Source of the DNA: Didymella arachidicola | Taxonomy: Eukaryota; Ascomycota; Dothideomycetes; Pleosporales; Didymellaceae | Length of the DNA stretch: 64,000 nt | Direction of reading: 5' to 3' | Assembly: GCA_016630955.3 (NCBI GenBank) | Contig: CM049992.1 | Coordinates: 1 to 64,000, forward strand | Shown here: positions 51,296 through 60,552 of the stretch, piece by piece | Layout of the letters: each line of letters starts with the position of its first letter | Position numbering within the stretch: position 1 is the first letter of the stretch | Position numbers and translations under genes: made by a program | The notes under the pieces: model-generated | Seen by the model: only the letters and a program-made list of their open reading frames with translations | Databases searched by the model: none | What the model was told of the DNA's origin: nothing

Positions 51296-52368
51296 TGTTT
51301 CTCGGCAAGCCTGATAGCGACCCCGAAAGCCCTTCGGGGGAGCGCGACTCGAAAGAGGTGGGCGAGGTCTCCTTTTTCAAGCACGGCAAAACCCGTCATG
51401 GTCCCACGGAGCATACAGGGAAACGTGACTCTGAAGAAATCTCTCCCACCAGGGTTGGATCGGGAAGTACTCAGCGACGTGTATCAAGTCGAAATAGCGA
51501 CACTCGAGAAGAGACAGGCGAATCATCACGACATGGGCATCGTGGATCGGTAACACCAGCAGCCGACTGGCTTACAAGTGAGGTACATGCAGTGCACAAC
51601 GAAGAAAAGCTGAGCACCTTCATCGAAGCTTCTCAATTCAAGAACGTGCGAATGCCTTCTGCCGAGGAATTCCCATCTCAGCCCCGCGGCATGTACTCCT
51701 ATGAAACAGAGTATGGATCCCCGGCGATTCCAATTCCAAGCACAGCTGTTGGTGAGGCTAGCTCGCAGCGCATACCAAGACAGCATTTGCCCACGGGAAC
51801 GGCGCCCCAATCATTGACGCGGATTCTCGAAGAAGGCGCCCGCCCTCGTATACAAGAATACGCCCAGGCTACTTCGAGCGACGGCAGACTCGCTGATCTA
51901 CAAGAAGATCCTACACCCGGCCTTGGCCCTTCACTCCCCTGTTCGGCGCATGATGTGGACGAAGCCGCTCTCGCAGCCATGAGTCAAGCAACTATCCTGG
52001 ACAAAGGAAAGGGCAAGGCCATCACGGATACTTCCGACGGTGACGCCAATCCTTCAAACAGTGACGCATCGACGTCTGAGGGCAAGCTGGCATCTCAGCG
52101 CAACCCAGGGAACATAGACATAGGAAAAGGCAAAGGCAAAGCTGTCGCCTCCGGCGAACTCCATGAAACAGCGTCTGCGGGTGGTCTGACTTCGTCTGAG
52201 GTCCGTGAAGGTGACGCATCAGCCATGGAGTATCATAAGACTCATCACGGGTATCCTCCTTTCTACGTGTCATCTTACGAAAGTGAGCTCACTAGCATCG
52301 GCGCATCAGAGAAGAATGAGGGTGGGGAAGCGGTTACCGACGCAAGGAGCAACTCCTCGTCGACGTAG
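51296..52368 (+). CDS. Disordered Ser/Glu-rich frame, probably the 3' part of the Roadblock-like gene
   Basis: An open frame of about 357 codons in the same phase as the Roadblock-like frame, separated from it only by the TAG at 51262-51264. It has no ATG at its start. Joining from 51211 to 51296 across a possible 84-bp intron (51212-51295, GTGACT...ATTAG) would keep the frame and fuse the two. The protein is rich in Ser, Glu, Gly and Lys with repeated GKGKGKA motifs and no recognised domain. It could be a long disordered tail of the upstream protein or a chance frame; length and steady composition favour coding. Confidence 0.45.
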
Positions 52369-52758
52369 GAGTCGACATCGGGGGAGGTATCAGAAGCGGA
52401 GTAGCCGGATTGAAAGTAGTAACGTTACGAGCGCCTCCATGCTTCAATGTCTTCCACTATTCCGCCTCGCACGTGGTTCGTGATGTATCACATCCAGGCT
52501 CTTGGGGTGCAAAGAGAGCCGACTGTGAATCATGTATGACAGGAACTTTGGGAGGGACTCTGTGCTGCTTAAAAAGTTTTGAGTGACTGCATAACAGGCC
52601 TGGAGGCTACAAATCTTTAACTGTCACGGCAATTGGAGTTTTCTACGACCAGAGGGCAAAGAACGCAGGATCAGCCACATCTCACTTAAATTTAATGTAG
52701 CGCTCTATAGAACATCGCTTCTCATTGCTCCTCACTCCAGCATCTTCTCTCTGACCAT
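52369..52758. other. Convergent intergenic region
   Basis: Between the Roadblock-like tail and the MOSC gene 3' end. No feature recognised. Confidence 0.5.
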
Positions 52759-54444
52759 CTAAAGATCCAGCACAACCCTCCCAACACCCCTACTAACACA
52801 CGCCAGCATCGCCCCACACTTCTCCTCCTCCAATAACCCCGTCCCCTTATGCTCAACCCTCCCACCCACCACATCAACCTTGCACGTCCCGCAGTTGCCC
52901 ACTTCGCACGAACTATCCACATCTAAGCCGACTTTCTTCAGCACATCAAGCAGCGTCTGTGTGGCTCCGACTTCAACAACTTTCTTGCTCGCTTTGAGCT
53001 CCGCAGTGAACGGGTCTCCGGAAGTAGCCATGCTGAATTGCTCCATGTGTACTTGCTTGTCCGATATATGCAGGGACTTCGCAGTGGAAGCGACGGCGTC
53101 CATCAGCCGCGCTGGGCCGCAGGCGTAGATGTGTGTGCGGCTGTCTGCGTGGCTGAGGATGGAAATGATATCCATACGCCGATCCTCGGATTTGTTGTAG
53201 ATGGTAACATACTCCTTCTTCAGCTCCGCGATCTGCGCTTGAAACGGGACTTCGGCAGCGACAGCGTAGTGCAAATGGAAGTTCTGCTTTGTGTCCTGAA
53301 GGTGGTTCAAGGCTGCTAGGAAAGCGGTGATGCCGATTCCACCCGCGATGATGATGTACGTGTCTGCAGTCGGGTTAAGGGGGAAGGATGTCATGATGCG
53401 GCTCGCAGTGATAATAGATCCGACGTGTACGTTCTCGTGCAGGTACTTTGAGCCGCCGCGGCTGGTGGGCGAGAGAGCGATGCCCAGACTGAAACGAGCA
53501 GTTGTTCCGCCTGTCACGGAGTATGCGCGGACGAGCTTCCCACCGAGCTTGAGGCGCACGTGGCTGCCGGGTTCGATTTGGGAAGGGCTGGGTGGTTGAT
53601 CGATGGCCTCAAGGGTAAATGACATGACACTACTGGTTTCTCTATGCTTGGAGACGACGCGGCATTCGTACCATGCGTCCATTGGATCGGCTGGGTCACC
53701 GTACATACGACCGTCCTGATCTTCCGTCGTGCCCTTTGCTATCCGAGCGCGGAATTTGTCCTTGATCTCCCAACCAAGCTGCGAGATCTCAACGATCTCT
53801 TTCATTTTCTCCGTGTTGTTGGTCTCGAGGAACAAATAGTACTCGATTCTCGCCACTGTCCAATCTGGGTGTGGGCGTTCTAGCAATCGTACCAAGTCTC
53901 CGGCAGAGATGGTTCCAGGCTTGATGATGCGATACAGCCAGCCTGTTCGAAAGAGCGTCTGTGTACGTTTGGCCATGTCTTTGACTTCGAACCGGTGGTT
54001 TAGCTTGTAGCATGGTGCTCGCGGCTCAGTGACTTCGGCGATGATGTCCCCGATAGCGATGCGATCGCCTATGCACACGTTTCGTTCGCTGACCTCTGCG
54101 CTGAATATGTTCTCGCCGAATGCGCCGGGTTGGAAATGTGCTTCCGAGGCTGGAATTTCCCGCGACCACTCATCGTAATGCGAGGTGCAGTAATGCAGGA
54201 GTGCCTTGTCTGGACTGCGGTGTGGCTCGTAAGCATGCTCATCACCAATGATACCATTCTCGGTGACAACAACGGGTCCTTGGATTTTGGTCTTGAAAAT
54301 TGCAGTTTTGATGCGCCCGTTGGCGAGGGACTTCTTGATTTTGCCACTACGTATTTGACCAAGTGGGAATGGCTCGAATGGGAGAGGATTGCGCAATGTC
54401 TCAGGATCCGGACGCAGCGGCGGAACCCAACTGGAGACAGTCAT
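52759..54444 (-). CDS. MOSC - oxidoreductase - 2Fe-2S ferredoxin fusion protein
   Basis: 561 residues without introns. Residues about 30-195 are a MOSC domain (GRIKTAIFKTKIQGPVVV, GIIGDEHAYEPH, PGAFGENI, GDRIAIGDIIAEVTEPRAPC with a Cys in the place of the Mo/sulfur-carrier Cys). Residues about 260-465 are a ferredoxin reductase-like module (RAYSVTGG for flavin, IIIAGGIGITAFLAAL for pyridine nucleotide, YACGPARLMDAV). The C-terminus is a plant-type 2Fe-2S ferredoxin (CEVGNCGTCKVDVV plus a later Cys, ACVSRG). The order equals bacterial YiiM-type MOSC joined to a phthalate-dioxygenase-reductase chain. Likely a molybdenum-related or N-hydroxyl reducing electron carrier; substrate unknown. Confidence 0.9.
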   Translation of the reverse strand: MTVSSWVPPLRPDPETLRNPLPFEPFPLGQIRSGKIKKSLANGRIKTAIFKTKIQGPVVVTENGIIGDEHAYEPHRSPDKALLHYCTSHYDEWSREIPASEAHFQPGAFGENIFSAEVSERNVCIGDRIAIGDIIAEVTEPRAPCYKLNHRFEVKDMAKRTQTLFRTGWLYRIIKPGTISAGDLVRLLERPHPDWTVARIEYYLFLETNNTEKMKEIVEISQLGWEIKDKFRARIAKGTTEDQDGRMYGDPADPMDAWYECRVVSKHRETSSVMSFTLEAIDQPPSPSQIEPGSHVRLKLGGKLVRAYSVTGGTTARFSLGIALSPTSRGGSKYLHENVHVGSIITASRIMTSFPLNPTADTYIIIAGGIGITAFLAALNHLQDTKQNFHLHYAVAAEVPFQAQIAELKKEYVTIYNKSEDRRMDIISILSHADSRTHIYACGPARLMDAVASTAKSLHISDKQVHMEQFSMATSGDPFTAELKASKKVVEVGATQTLLDVLKKVGLDVDSSCEVGNCGTCKVDVVGGRVEHKGTGLLEEEKCGAMLACVSRGVGRVVLDL

Positions 54445-55420
54445 TCGGAGACAATTTGGAAAGTTTCGCTCCGGGAATCTTCCTGTTCGGCGTGCAGTTG
54501 ATTCAACAGCGGGAGGGAGTCAGACGCTGAATCGTGATGGTCGGTCCCGCCCGATGGCTTGGAGCGCAGCAGCTTGCGATGGGATGCCTTATCGTGCAGA
54601 ACGGCGTGAGCACAGCTGCGAATACAAGCCGACTGTTCAGTGAGAATATAGGCTTACCATGGATTGTTCTTTACCGATTGGCTGGCTGACAACAGGCCAA
54701 AGCAAAGTTTCCACGATAAGTCGCAGAAGGTGGACCAGGTCGAGGATAACAGATTGCAACCACGCACTGTGGACTCAGATAAATGCTCGTCGGAAAGAGT
54801 CAAATTCGTTGTTGAATGAGATGCTCAGAGGCTGTTGAAGGTAGATTCTGGCGGGGTTGCTCAGTGACAGAAACGGTCTTTATACTGGACACCCGGTAAT
54901 CCCATACATTAGAGATTCAAAGCCAACGGATAAGCACCTTCCTATCTGATAGGATTACTCTAAGTTTACACCAAGTTTTGCTGACACGTGATGGTGCTGC
55001 CTGAGTGGTGACGGTTGGCTCGGATCTCGACGCCATCTCCGGTCGGAGACGAAGCTGCCTCCCCGAGTGTCAGCACCCACATAACTTCGTTGCGAAGTGA
55101 TCTCTTGGGGGTTTCAAGTAGTTGATACCTTGTGATTGCAATAGCTTCCATACTGCTATCATTTTAGATGTTAAAATGATGTTCCAAAGGAGGCTGTCCG
55201 TGCAGGTGTGACGTCATAATTAAATCGGAGAACTCGAGCTTAGCTACACAAGCTTCAAAGACGTCAACTCTGACCCTGACAGCCTTCCACACTCCAATTG
55301 CACTCCCAAGCAGCGATTCGATTTGAAGTGCGAGTATCTTATTAGTGCCAGTTCCACCGGCCTTCTCTGATTCCCTATAGACTTCACATCTCTGCCACCA
55401 CCACAAAACCACACATCGCC
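54445..55420. other. Divergent intergenic region
   Basis: Promoters of the MOSC fusion (minus) and the small mitochondrial-type gene (plus). Short frames occur but none has coding character. No tRNA or repeat recognised. Confidence 0.45.
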
Positions 55421-55837
55421 ATGTTCCGCCTCCAGCCCACCCGCTCACTGGCACGCGCCGCGCGCACCCAATTCGTCCAGCCACGCTTCCTCGGCACTTC
55501 TCGTCCTCTATTCGCGCAAAAGGGCGCCGAAGACAAGGATTCTTTGAAGACGACCTCAAACGAGTACTCCAAGTCCGGGTCCGACGACGCCGCCGCGCAC
55601 ACCGACGCTGCCTTCGACCCGAAGCAGACCTCGCCAGAGTCAGCCGAGGCCAGCGCTGAGAAGGAGGCAGGCGGCGCCGACAACAGCCTGAACGTGAGCC
55701 CAGGTAACCCCGAGGTCAGCCAGCCGAACGATCCCAAGATTGGAGGGGCGAGTAAGGGAACGAATGACAAGGCTAGCGGGGCGGGAAGCCCGAATAAGCA
55801 GGGTGGTGGGAGCAGTGGTGGAGGAAGTCACAACTAG
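55421..55837 (+). CDS. Small Ser/Gly-rich protein with mitochondrial-type presequence
   Basis: 138 residues from an ATG in good context (CGCCATGTTCC). The N-terminus, MFRLQPTRSLARAARTQFVQ, is basic and amphipathic like a mitochondrial import signal. The remainder is hydrophilic, Ser/Ala/Gly/Asp-rich and disordered, with NPEVSQPNDPKIGGASKGTN near residue 100 and a Gly/Ser tail. It resembles a small protein common in Ascomycota, but I cannot name it. No enzyme domain. Confidence 0.7.
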   Translation: MFRLQPTRSLARAARTQFVQPRFLGTSRPLFAQKGAEDKDSLKTTSNEYSKSGSDDAAAHTDAAFDPKQTSPESAEASAEKEAGGADNSLNVSPGNPEVSQPNDPKIGGASKGTNDKASGAGSPNKQGGGSSGGGSHN

Positions 55838-56216
55838 ATGGCGTTTATGATGTAAGAGAGAGGGTCGGCGAAGCGCAAGGCGGGAGTAAAGTGTCATTAC
55901 ATTCGAGCGAGGAAACAAGTAACAATCAAACAGTATCTATTGCAGTCTGACATCTCAGATATTAACAATCGACTGGGCTGACAGGACCAGAGATGGAAGA
56001 CGACAAAGCCATTCCCAAGGAGTAGCGTCACATCGACAACAAGACCGGAAATTATCAAACGCAAAAAAAAACACATCATATGGTATCTACACCCAAATCC
56101 CTCCCTTCACACACAAGCTCAAAACGCCACCGACTCCGTCATGTTATGCAATGCAAGCCACGCGATATCCCAAACCAGCCCCGCGTAAAGCGAAGTCCGA
56201 ACAAGGACAACCCGCC
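55838..56216. other. Convergent intergenic region
   Basis: 3' ends of two small genes. No feature seen. Confidence 0.5.
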
Positions 56217-56614
56217 CTAATCATCCCACCGCATACCTAACACCAACTCCCTAACCTCCCCCGCATCCAGCTCCCGTACAATCTCCCACCTCTTTACCTT
56301 CTCCTCCCTTTCCCCCTCAGCAAGAAACAGTCACATACGCCCATTAAACGCCCACTCAGCAGCGACCGGCCAGCCGAGCACAATGGCGTACCAGGGGAAG
56401 AAACTATGTCGTGTTAGCGAGGAGCGCGGTTAGACAGCAGGACGGTAGGGAATAGAACTTACACAGCACTTGTTCTCCCCAACTTCCTGAACAAGACGCG
56501 GTATTGTGCGGGATACGGTTTCACGCTTACGGGGTTGCGCGCGAATGGGTGCGGTTCAGTCATGTTTTTTGCCCAGGTGCGGAGTAGTGCGCGGACGGGT
56601 GTTGCGGAGGGCAT
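56217..56614 (-). CDS. Small predicted mitochondrial membrane protein with an internal TGA
   Basis: Exon 1 is 56614-56463; the intron is 56404-56462 (59 bp, GTAAGT...CATAG); exon 2 begins at 56403. The protein starts MPSATPVRALLRTWAKNMTE, has a single hydrophobic segment (FFPWYAIVLGWPVAAEWAF), and stops at a TGA at 56331-56333 after 74 residues. The same frame continues with clearly coding-like sequence (AEGEREEKVKRWEIVREL, then EVRELVLGMRWDD) to a TAG at 56217, which would give about 112 residues. Any intron that removes the TGA would be only about 23 bp. So either the TGA is a mutation (for instance from TGG), or it is read through (context TGA CTG). Family not recognised; size and topology resemble small respiratory-chain subunits. 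Confidence 0.6.
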
Positions 56615-57597
56615 GGTGCGGGTTGTGGTTGGCGATGAAGTACTGGGCCAGGGGTGATTGAATCTTGAGTGTGGTATGTTTCGAATCCAGGTCTTGCGGA
56701 CTGAGACGAGCTGTTTGTGCTGATTGTGTGGCTGGGTGTAGATGCTGCTGATTTGAAGCTGGTGATGAGATGAATAACTGGCGTAGTACAACAACAATAT
56801 TTATTGAATCTGGGATGACAAGTCCACATCTGTGGGTTCCTGCTTGCTCCGCGACACACTGGTATCGCACCACCGGCATCACCTGAGATTATTTGCAAGT
56901 TGCGAGACGGCAATCCTTCGGGCTGGTGCTGAGCACACGGCCAGCCTTGCACGCTGGGGCAGCCGAGAATCAAGTTGCCTGCAGGGCCCGATTCGTAGCG
57001 CATTGTGTATTCATTACCTGATTTAGACCTTGGAAGGCGTATCAGGAAATAATCTTGTAGTGTAGACGAATCAGAATCAGAATCAGGGCGTTGTGGTTTT
57101 TCAGCACTGGTGTGTGGCGTGGGCAAAGTGTCACAAGAGAGTGGTGTGATTTTGGGCCGGGAAGGCGGCTCGAGCGTGCGGCGCCCACCAACGGCAGAGT
57201 CAGCACAGAGACATCGCGTGAGATATGTGGTGTGATACGATACCGGGCGAATTCTGCGTGAGAGTAGAGGATCTTGGTGGTGTTGAGGGAAGGCTGAAGC
57301 CGTGAAGACGAACGGTGTTGGTGCAAAATCTGGGGTACGACAGAAACCCAGTCGAGGCTGTGCAGTTTTTGGCTGCTTTCAGCATTTTTTGGAGGTATGG
57401 GTGAGCTCGTTGGATCTTGGGTGCGATTTTGAGACGTGCACGACTGCGTGCTTGAGGCCCCAGCAACCTGGTGCCTGGCTGCTCGGTCATTGGTACTGCG
57501 TAGCAAGGAAGCAGTGTATGGCGGGTATCGAATAGTAAGTACAGGTGCTCTGGCTGGCACATGGTAAGAAAAGCGTCTAGACAACACCCATCGCAAT
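56615..57597. other. Intergenic region
   Basis: Upstream of the small membrane protein and downstream of FMP52. A minus-strand frame at 57042-57671 is open but shows no domain and overlaps the FMP52 3' end. I see no gene. Confidence 0.45.
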
Positions 57598-58331
57598 CTA
57601 CGCCTTGCCCAATGCATTGATTTCAGCCTGACCCAGCACCCAAACGCCGCCCTCCCTCTTCCCCTCTGCACACTCTACCCCCGCATTGACAGCTGCGCGC
57701 GCAATAGTCGCCGCATCCTGCGCCCAAAAGTCCGTCAGCTTGGGCGTCACGCTCTTGAACAAGCCCGCAACCTTTTGTATCGCAAACTCAGCAGGCCTGC
57801 TGTCCTGTCTCCCGCCGAGAATCAGGCCCGGCCGCACGAGAACAGTGTGCTTGAACCCCAGCGCCTTGACACTGTCCTCCAGTTCGCCCTTCATCTTAAC
57901 ATAGGCAAAGCTGCTCTGCGAGCTCGCGTTACCAGAGCTAATGAGCACGTATGTGTCGACGCCGGCGTCCTTGGCGGCTTTGGCCAGCGCGAGGTTGAGG
58001 TCGTAGTCGATCTTGCGCTGCGCTTCAAGGCTGCCAGCTTGGGCTTTTGTGGTGCCGAGACCGGAGAAGAAGACTGTGGGCGCAGGCGAGCGCGGGAACA
58101 TGCTCGTCCATGTTGATGTGTCGGTCGATGTCAGGGGGTTCAGCTTGGTGGTAGCGCTCGGGTTGGGGAGATCGCGGCGCGCATAGGCGTAGACAGAAGC
58201 AAAGGAGGAGTGGGCGAGCAGTTGGCTGAGAATGTTGGAGCCCTGTGTCTGTAAGTCGGGCGCAGTATGAAGCTGGTGATGGCAGCACCTACGACAAGGC
58301 CGGTGCTCCCTGCGACCGCTGCTGTCGCCAT
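57598..58331 (-). CDS. FMP52: FMP52-like NAD(P)-binding oxidoreductase, mitochondrial outer membrane
   Basis: Exons 58331-58293 and 58242-57598 join in phase 0 across a 50-bp intron (58243-58292, GTAGGT...CACAG), giving 227 residues. The intron splits the dinucleotide-binding motif, restored as GSTGLVGSNIL. The SDR active-site pattern is present: YVLISSGNASSQSSFAYVKM followed by KGELE, with Y-x3-K. VRPGLILGGRQDSRP and FWAQDAATIARAAV follow. Length matches fungal Fmp52 (about 230), related to human HTATIP2/TIP30. Yeast Fmp52 is found on mitochondria; its substrate is unknown. Confidence 0.93.
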
Positions 58332-58684
58332 GGAGGATAGCTATGAAGATGTCACGTTGACGGTCTGTATATTCGAATGGAGCAAGCCTTGATTTTTGTT
58401 ACTTCTGCGTCAGTTGCTGCTGGTCAGTCTTTATCGCAGGCAGCCGACACTCATGCGGCCGTTTTGTGAGGGACGGATGCGTCCGAGCGGAGGATCACCA
58501 TCATAACTCCGGAGAGCACATCACGACCATGTCACCGACGACTCGCTTTTCGCTGTCGAGCATTGCGCAGAGACACATTGAGTCTGTCCACCCGTACCGC
58601 GTTCGATCAGGAGTTTACTTCGATCATGAGTTTAACATCCATATTCTGCCGCGCTAAGCTATTAAGACCTCTCAACGCAGCAAA
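58332..58684. other. Intergenic region next to the transposon cluster
   Basis: FMP52 promoter and the edge of host sequence. No gene is visible. It ends at the TA target site of the decayed pogo copy. Confidence 0.5.
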
Positions 58685-58686
58685 TA

Positions 58687-60550
58687 ACGTACATGTACAG
58701 CGAGCGGCGCGGTCAGCGAACGGCGCACTTTTGCCAAGACTACACCAAAACTCCCCCTATTATGGCCCAAAACACCACAAACTGGCGCTGCATAAGGCAA
58801 AACAAGCTGTAATATTACTAAGAGACCTCTTCTACAGCATTCTTGCACGTTCGCGCGTTGTGCCCACTCTCTCCGCACCGTCCACAGCGTCGTTGGGATG
58901 GTTCACCTCCTTCAGCGCGCACCTGCTTCCTTGCCTTCTTACCATCACTACGCGCGCTAAACTCCTGCAGAGCAGCTATCCGCTGGCCCTCTTCAACTGT
59001 AAGGCTTCCCTTAGCTTGAATACGCTTTCTTTTGTGCGATTTACGTCGTGTGGCGGCCTTATTAGCCGCTCGAAGCTCAGTAATCTCCTGTGGTGCCAAA
59101 ACCAGCTTGTGCGCAATAATTGCTGCCCCCTTTGAGACCTTCTTAAACGCTTCAACTATAGAGGTTAGTAAGCTATTAACGTGCGTCTGAATCCTCTTCT
59201 TCACAAGTGTTGATTGCGACCCAAATTTTAGGGTATTGCTTGGGGTTTGCGACTGCCAGAGCGGGCTGTTTTGGGGGAGTGGTGGCGATGGGGTGCGCAG
59301 CTTCACATCCAGGGCCAATATAACGCGATCTAGGGCAAACGGAGCCAATCCGGCCCCTCGGAACCCTCCTTAAATGTTGCTAGGGGTAATAGCTTTCTTG
59401 TAAGCCGCTATAAAGCATGGGAGGAACTTCTGCTTTGTAATGTGGTTAATCCGGTTGCGCATAAGCTTATTGACCTCAACCCCGTACGACTTCTTTAGAG
59501 GGCCAAAACAACCCACATCAAGTGGCTGAAGGAGGTGGGGTGAGTGCGCAGGCATGCATAGGGTCACAATCTTCTGATCCTTGCAGTATTGCGTGAATTC
59601 TGGAGTGTTGTGGCTCCCATGACCGTCGATAATCAGCAACCGGTAGCTGCCAACAGTGCGCGCCTTTGTATGCCTGTCAAAGTGCTTCAACCAGTCAAAA
59701 CCAAGCTCATTGGTAGTCCAGCCATTCTTAGAGATGGCAATACTCCAATCTTAGGGCAGGTTGTTGTCCTTGTACCAGTTGGACTGGTGTTGGCAGGCTT
59801 TGAAGATGATGTAGGGTGGAATAGCCCATCCTGTGGCATTAATGCCCTTAATGACTGTTACCCACTCCCGGTTGCCTGGCTGGACCTGCTTTGCTCGTCC
59901 TAGCTTCTCTGCATCTGTTACAACAACTCCGGTGGATATCTAGCCTATCATGAAGCCTGTCTCGTCGAAGTTGTACGTGTCGTTGTCCTGGATGCCATAC
60001 TTGGCTTTAGTATTGGCTACAAGGTTAAACCAGCCCTGTATAACCTCAGGGTCCTCGCAGAGGGCTCGCTTGTAGTCGTACTTGCGATTAAAAACTGTTT
60101 TGAGCTCCTTCTGACGCGAAACAAACCTGCTGGCCCACCTTGGGCCAACAGGGGCCAAACTGCGCTCTTTTCGCAGAGAATTGGCCATATCAGCCACAGC
60201 TTCGAGCCGGGGGGACTCTCCTCGCGTGACTAGCTCAAGTATGCGCGTAACAATCACCTGCTCCTCAGCGCTGGTCAAATTCTGTAAGTTGGCCATAGTA
60301 TTGACGCGTGAAGGTCGTCCGGCGCGTCTTGCGCGGAGTGTTGTTTCGGAGGTGCTGTAGATAGCTGCAGCGCGTCGCACTGAGAGTTTTGTGTCTTGTT
60401 TAAGAGCTTGAAGCGCAAGCTGGATCTGACGCTCTTTTAACGTGTTAAATTGTAGTTGTTGTTGAGGCATTAGTATAGAAAGGGTGATTTGGTGTGGTCT
60501 TGGCAAAAGTGCGCCGTTCGCTGACCGCGCCGCTCGCTGTACATGTACGT
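58687..60550 (-). mobile_element. Decayed copy of the pogo-type transposon, 1,864 bp, reverse
   Basis: Same length as the intact copy at 21731-23594, flanked by TA at 58685-58686 and 60551-60552. Inverted repeats start ACGTACATGTACAGCGAGCG and show the same two-block structure with a few substitutions. CACTTTTGCCAAGAC is kept in both ends. The right TA is shared with the next transposon. Confidence 0.93.
58818..60470 (-). pseudogene. Pogo-type transposase inactivated by three nonsense changes
   Basis: Starts at the ATG at 60470 (MPQQQLQF) and is collinear with the intact copy, but broken near 59,940, 59,750 and 59,370. All three stops arose at Gln codons (CAG to TAG, CAA to TAA, CAA to TAA), i.e. 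CpA to TpA on the coding strand, the change RIP makes. The catalytic Asp motifs (YNFDETGF, IIDGHGSHN, LLQPLDVGC) and the zinc knuckle are still readable. Damage is light compared with 20772-21530. Confidence 0.92.
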
Positions 60551-60552
60551 TA

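Noticed and set aside
54445..55420. Looked for tRNA genes in this and other intergenic regions
   Set aside because: I could not find a convincing A/B box pair with foldable arms; a covariance-model scan would be needed to exclude them.
57042..57671. 209-codon minus-strand frame downstream of FMP52
   Set aside because: Overlaps the FMP52 3' end, has no recognisable domain and no coding-like composition.
23933..58331. Looked for a secondary-metabolite gene cluster
   Set aside because: No polyketide synthase, peptide synthetase, terpene synthase or cluster regulator; the genes are unrelated housekeeping functions.
58563..59135. 190-codon plus-strand frame at the edge of the decayed transposon
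   Set aside because: Runs antisense through the transposase pseudogene and its terminal repeat; an equivalent antisense frame occurs in the intact copy.
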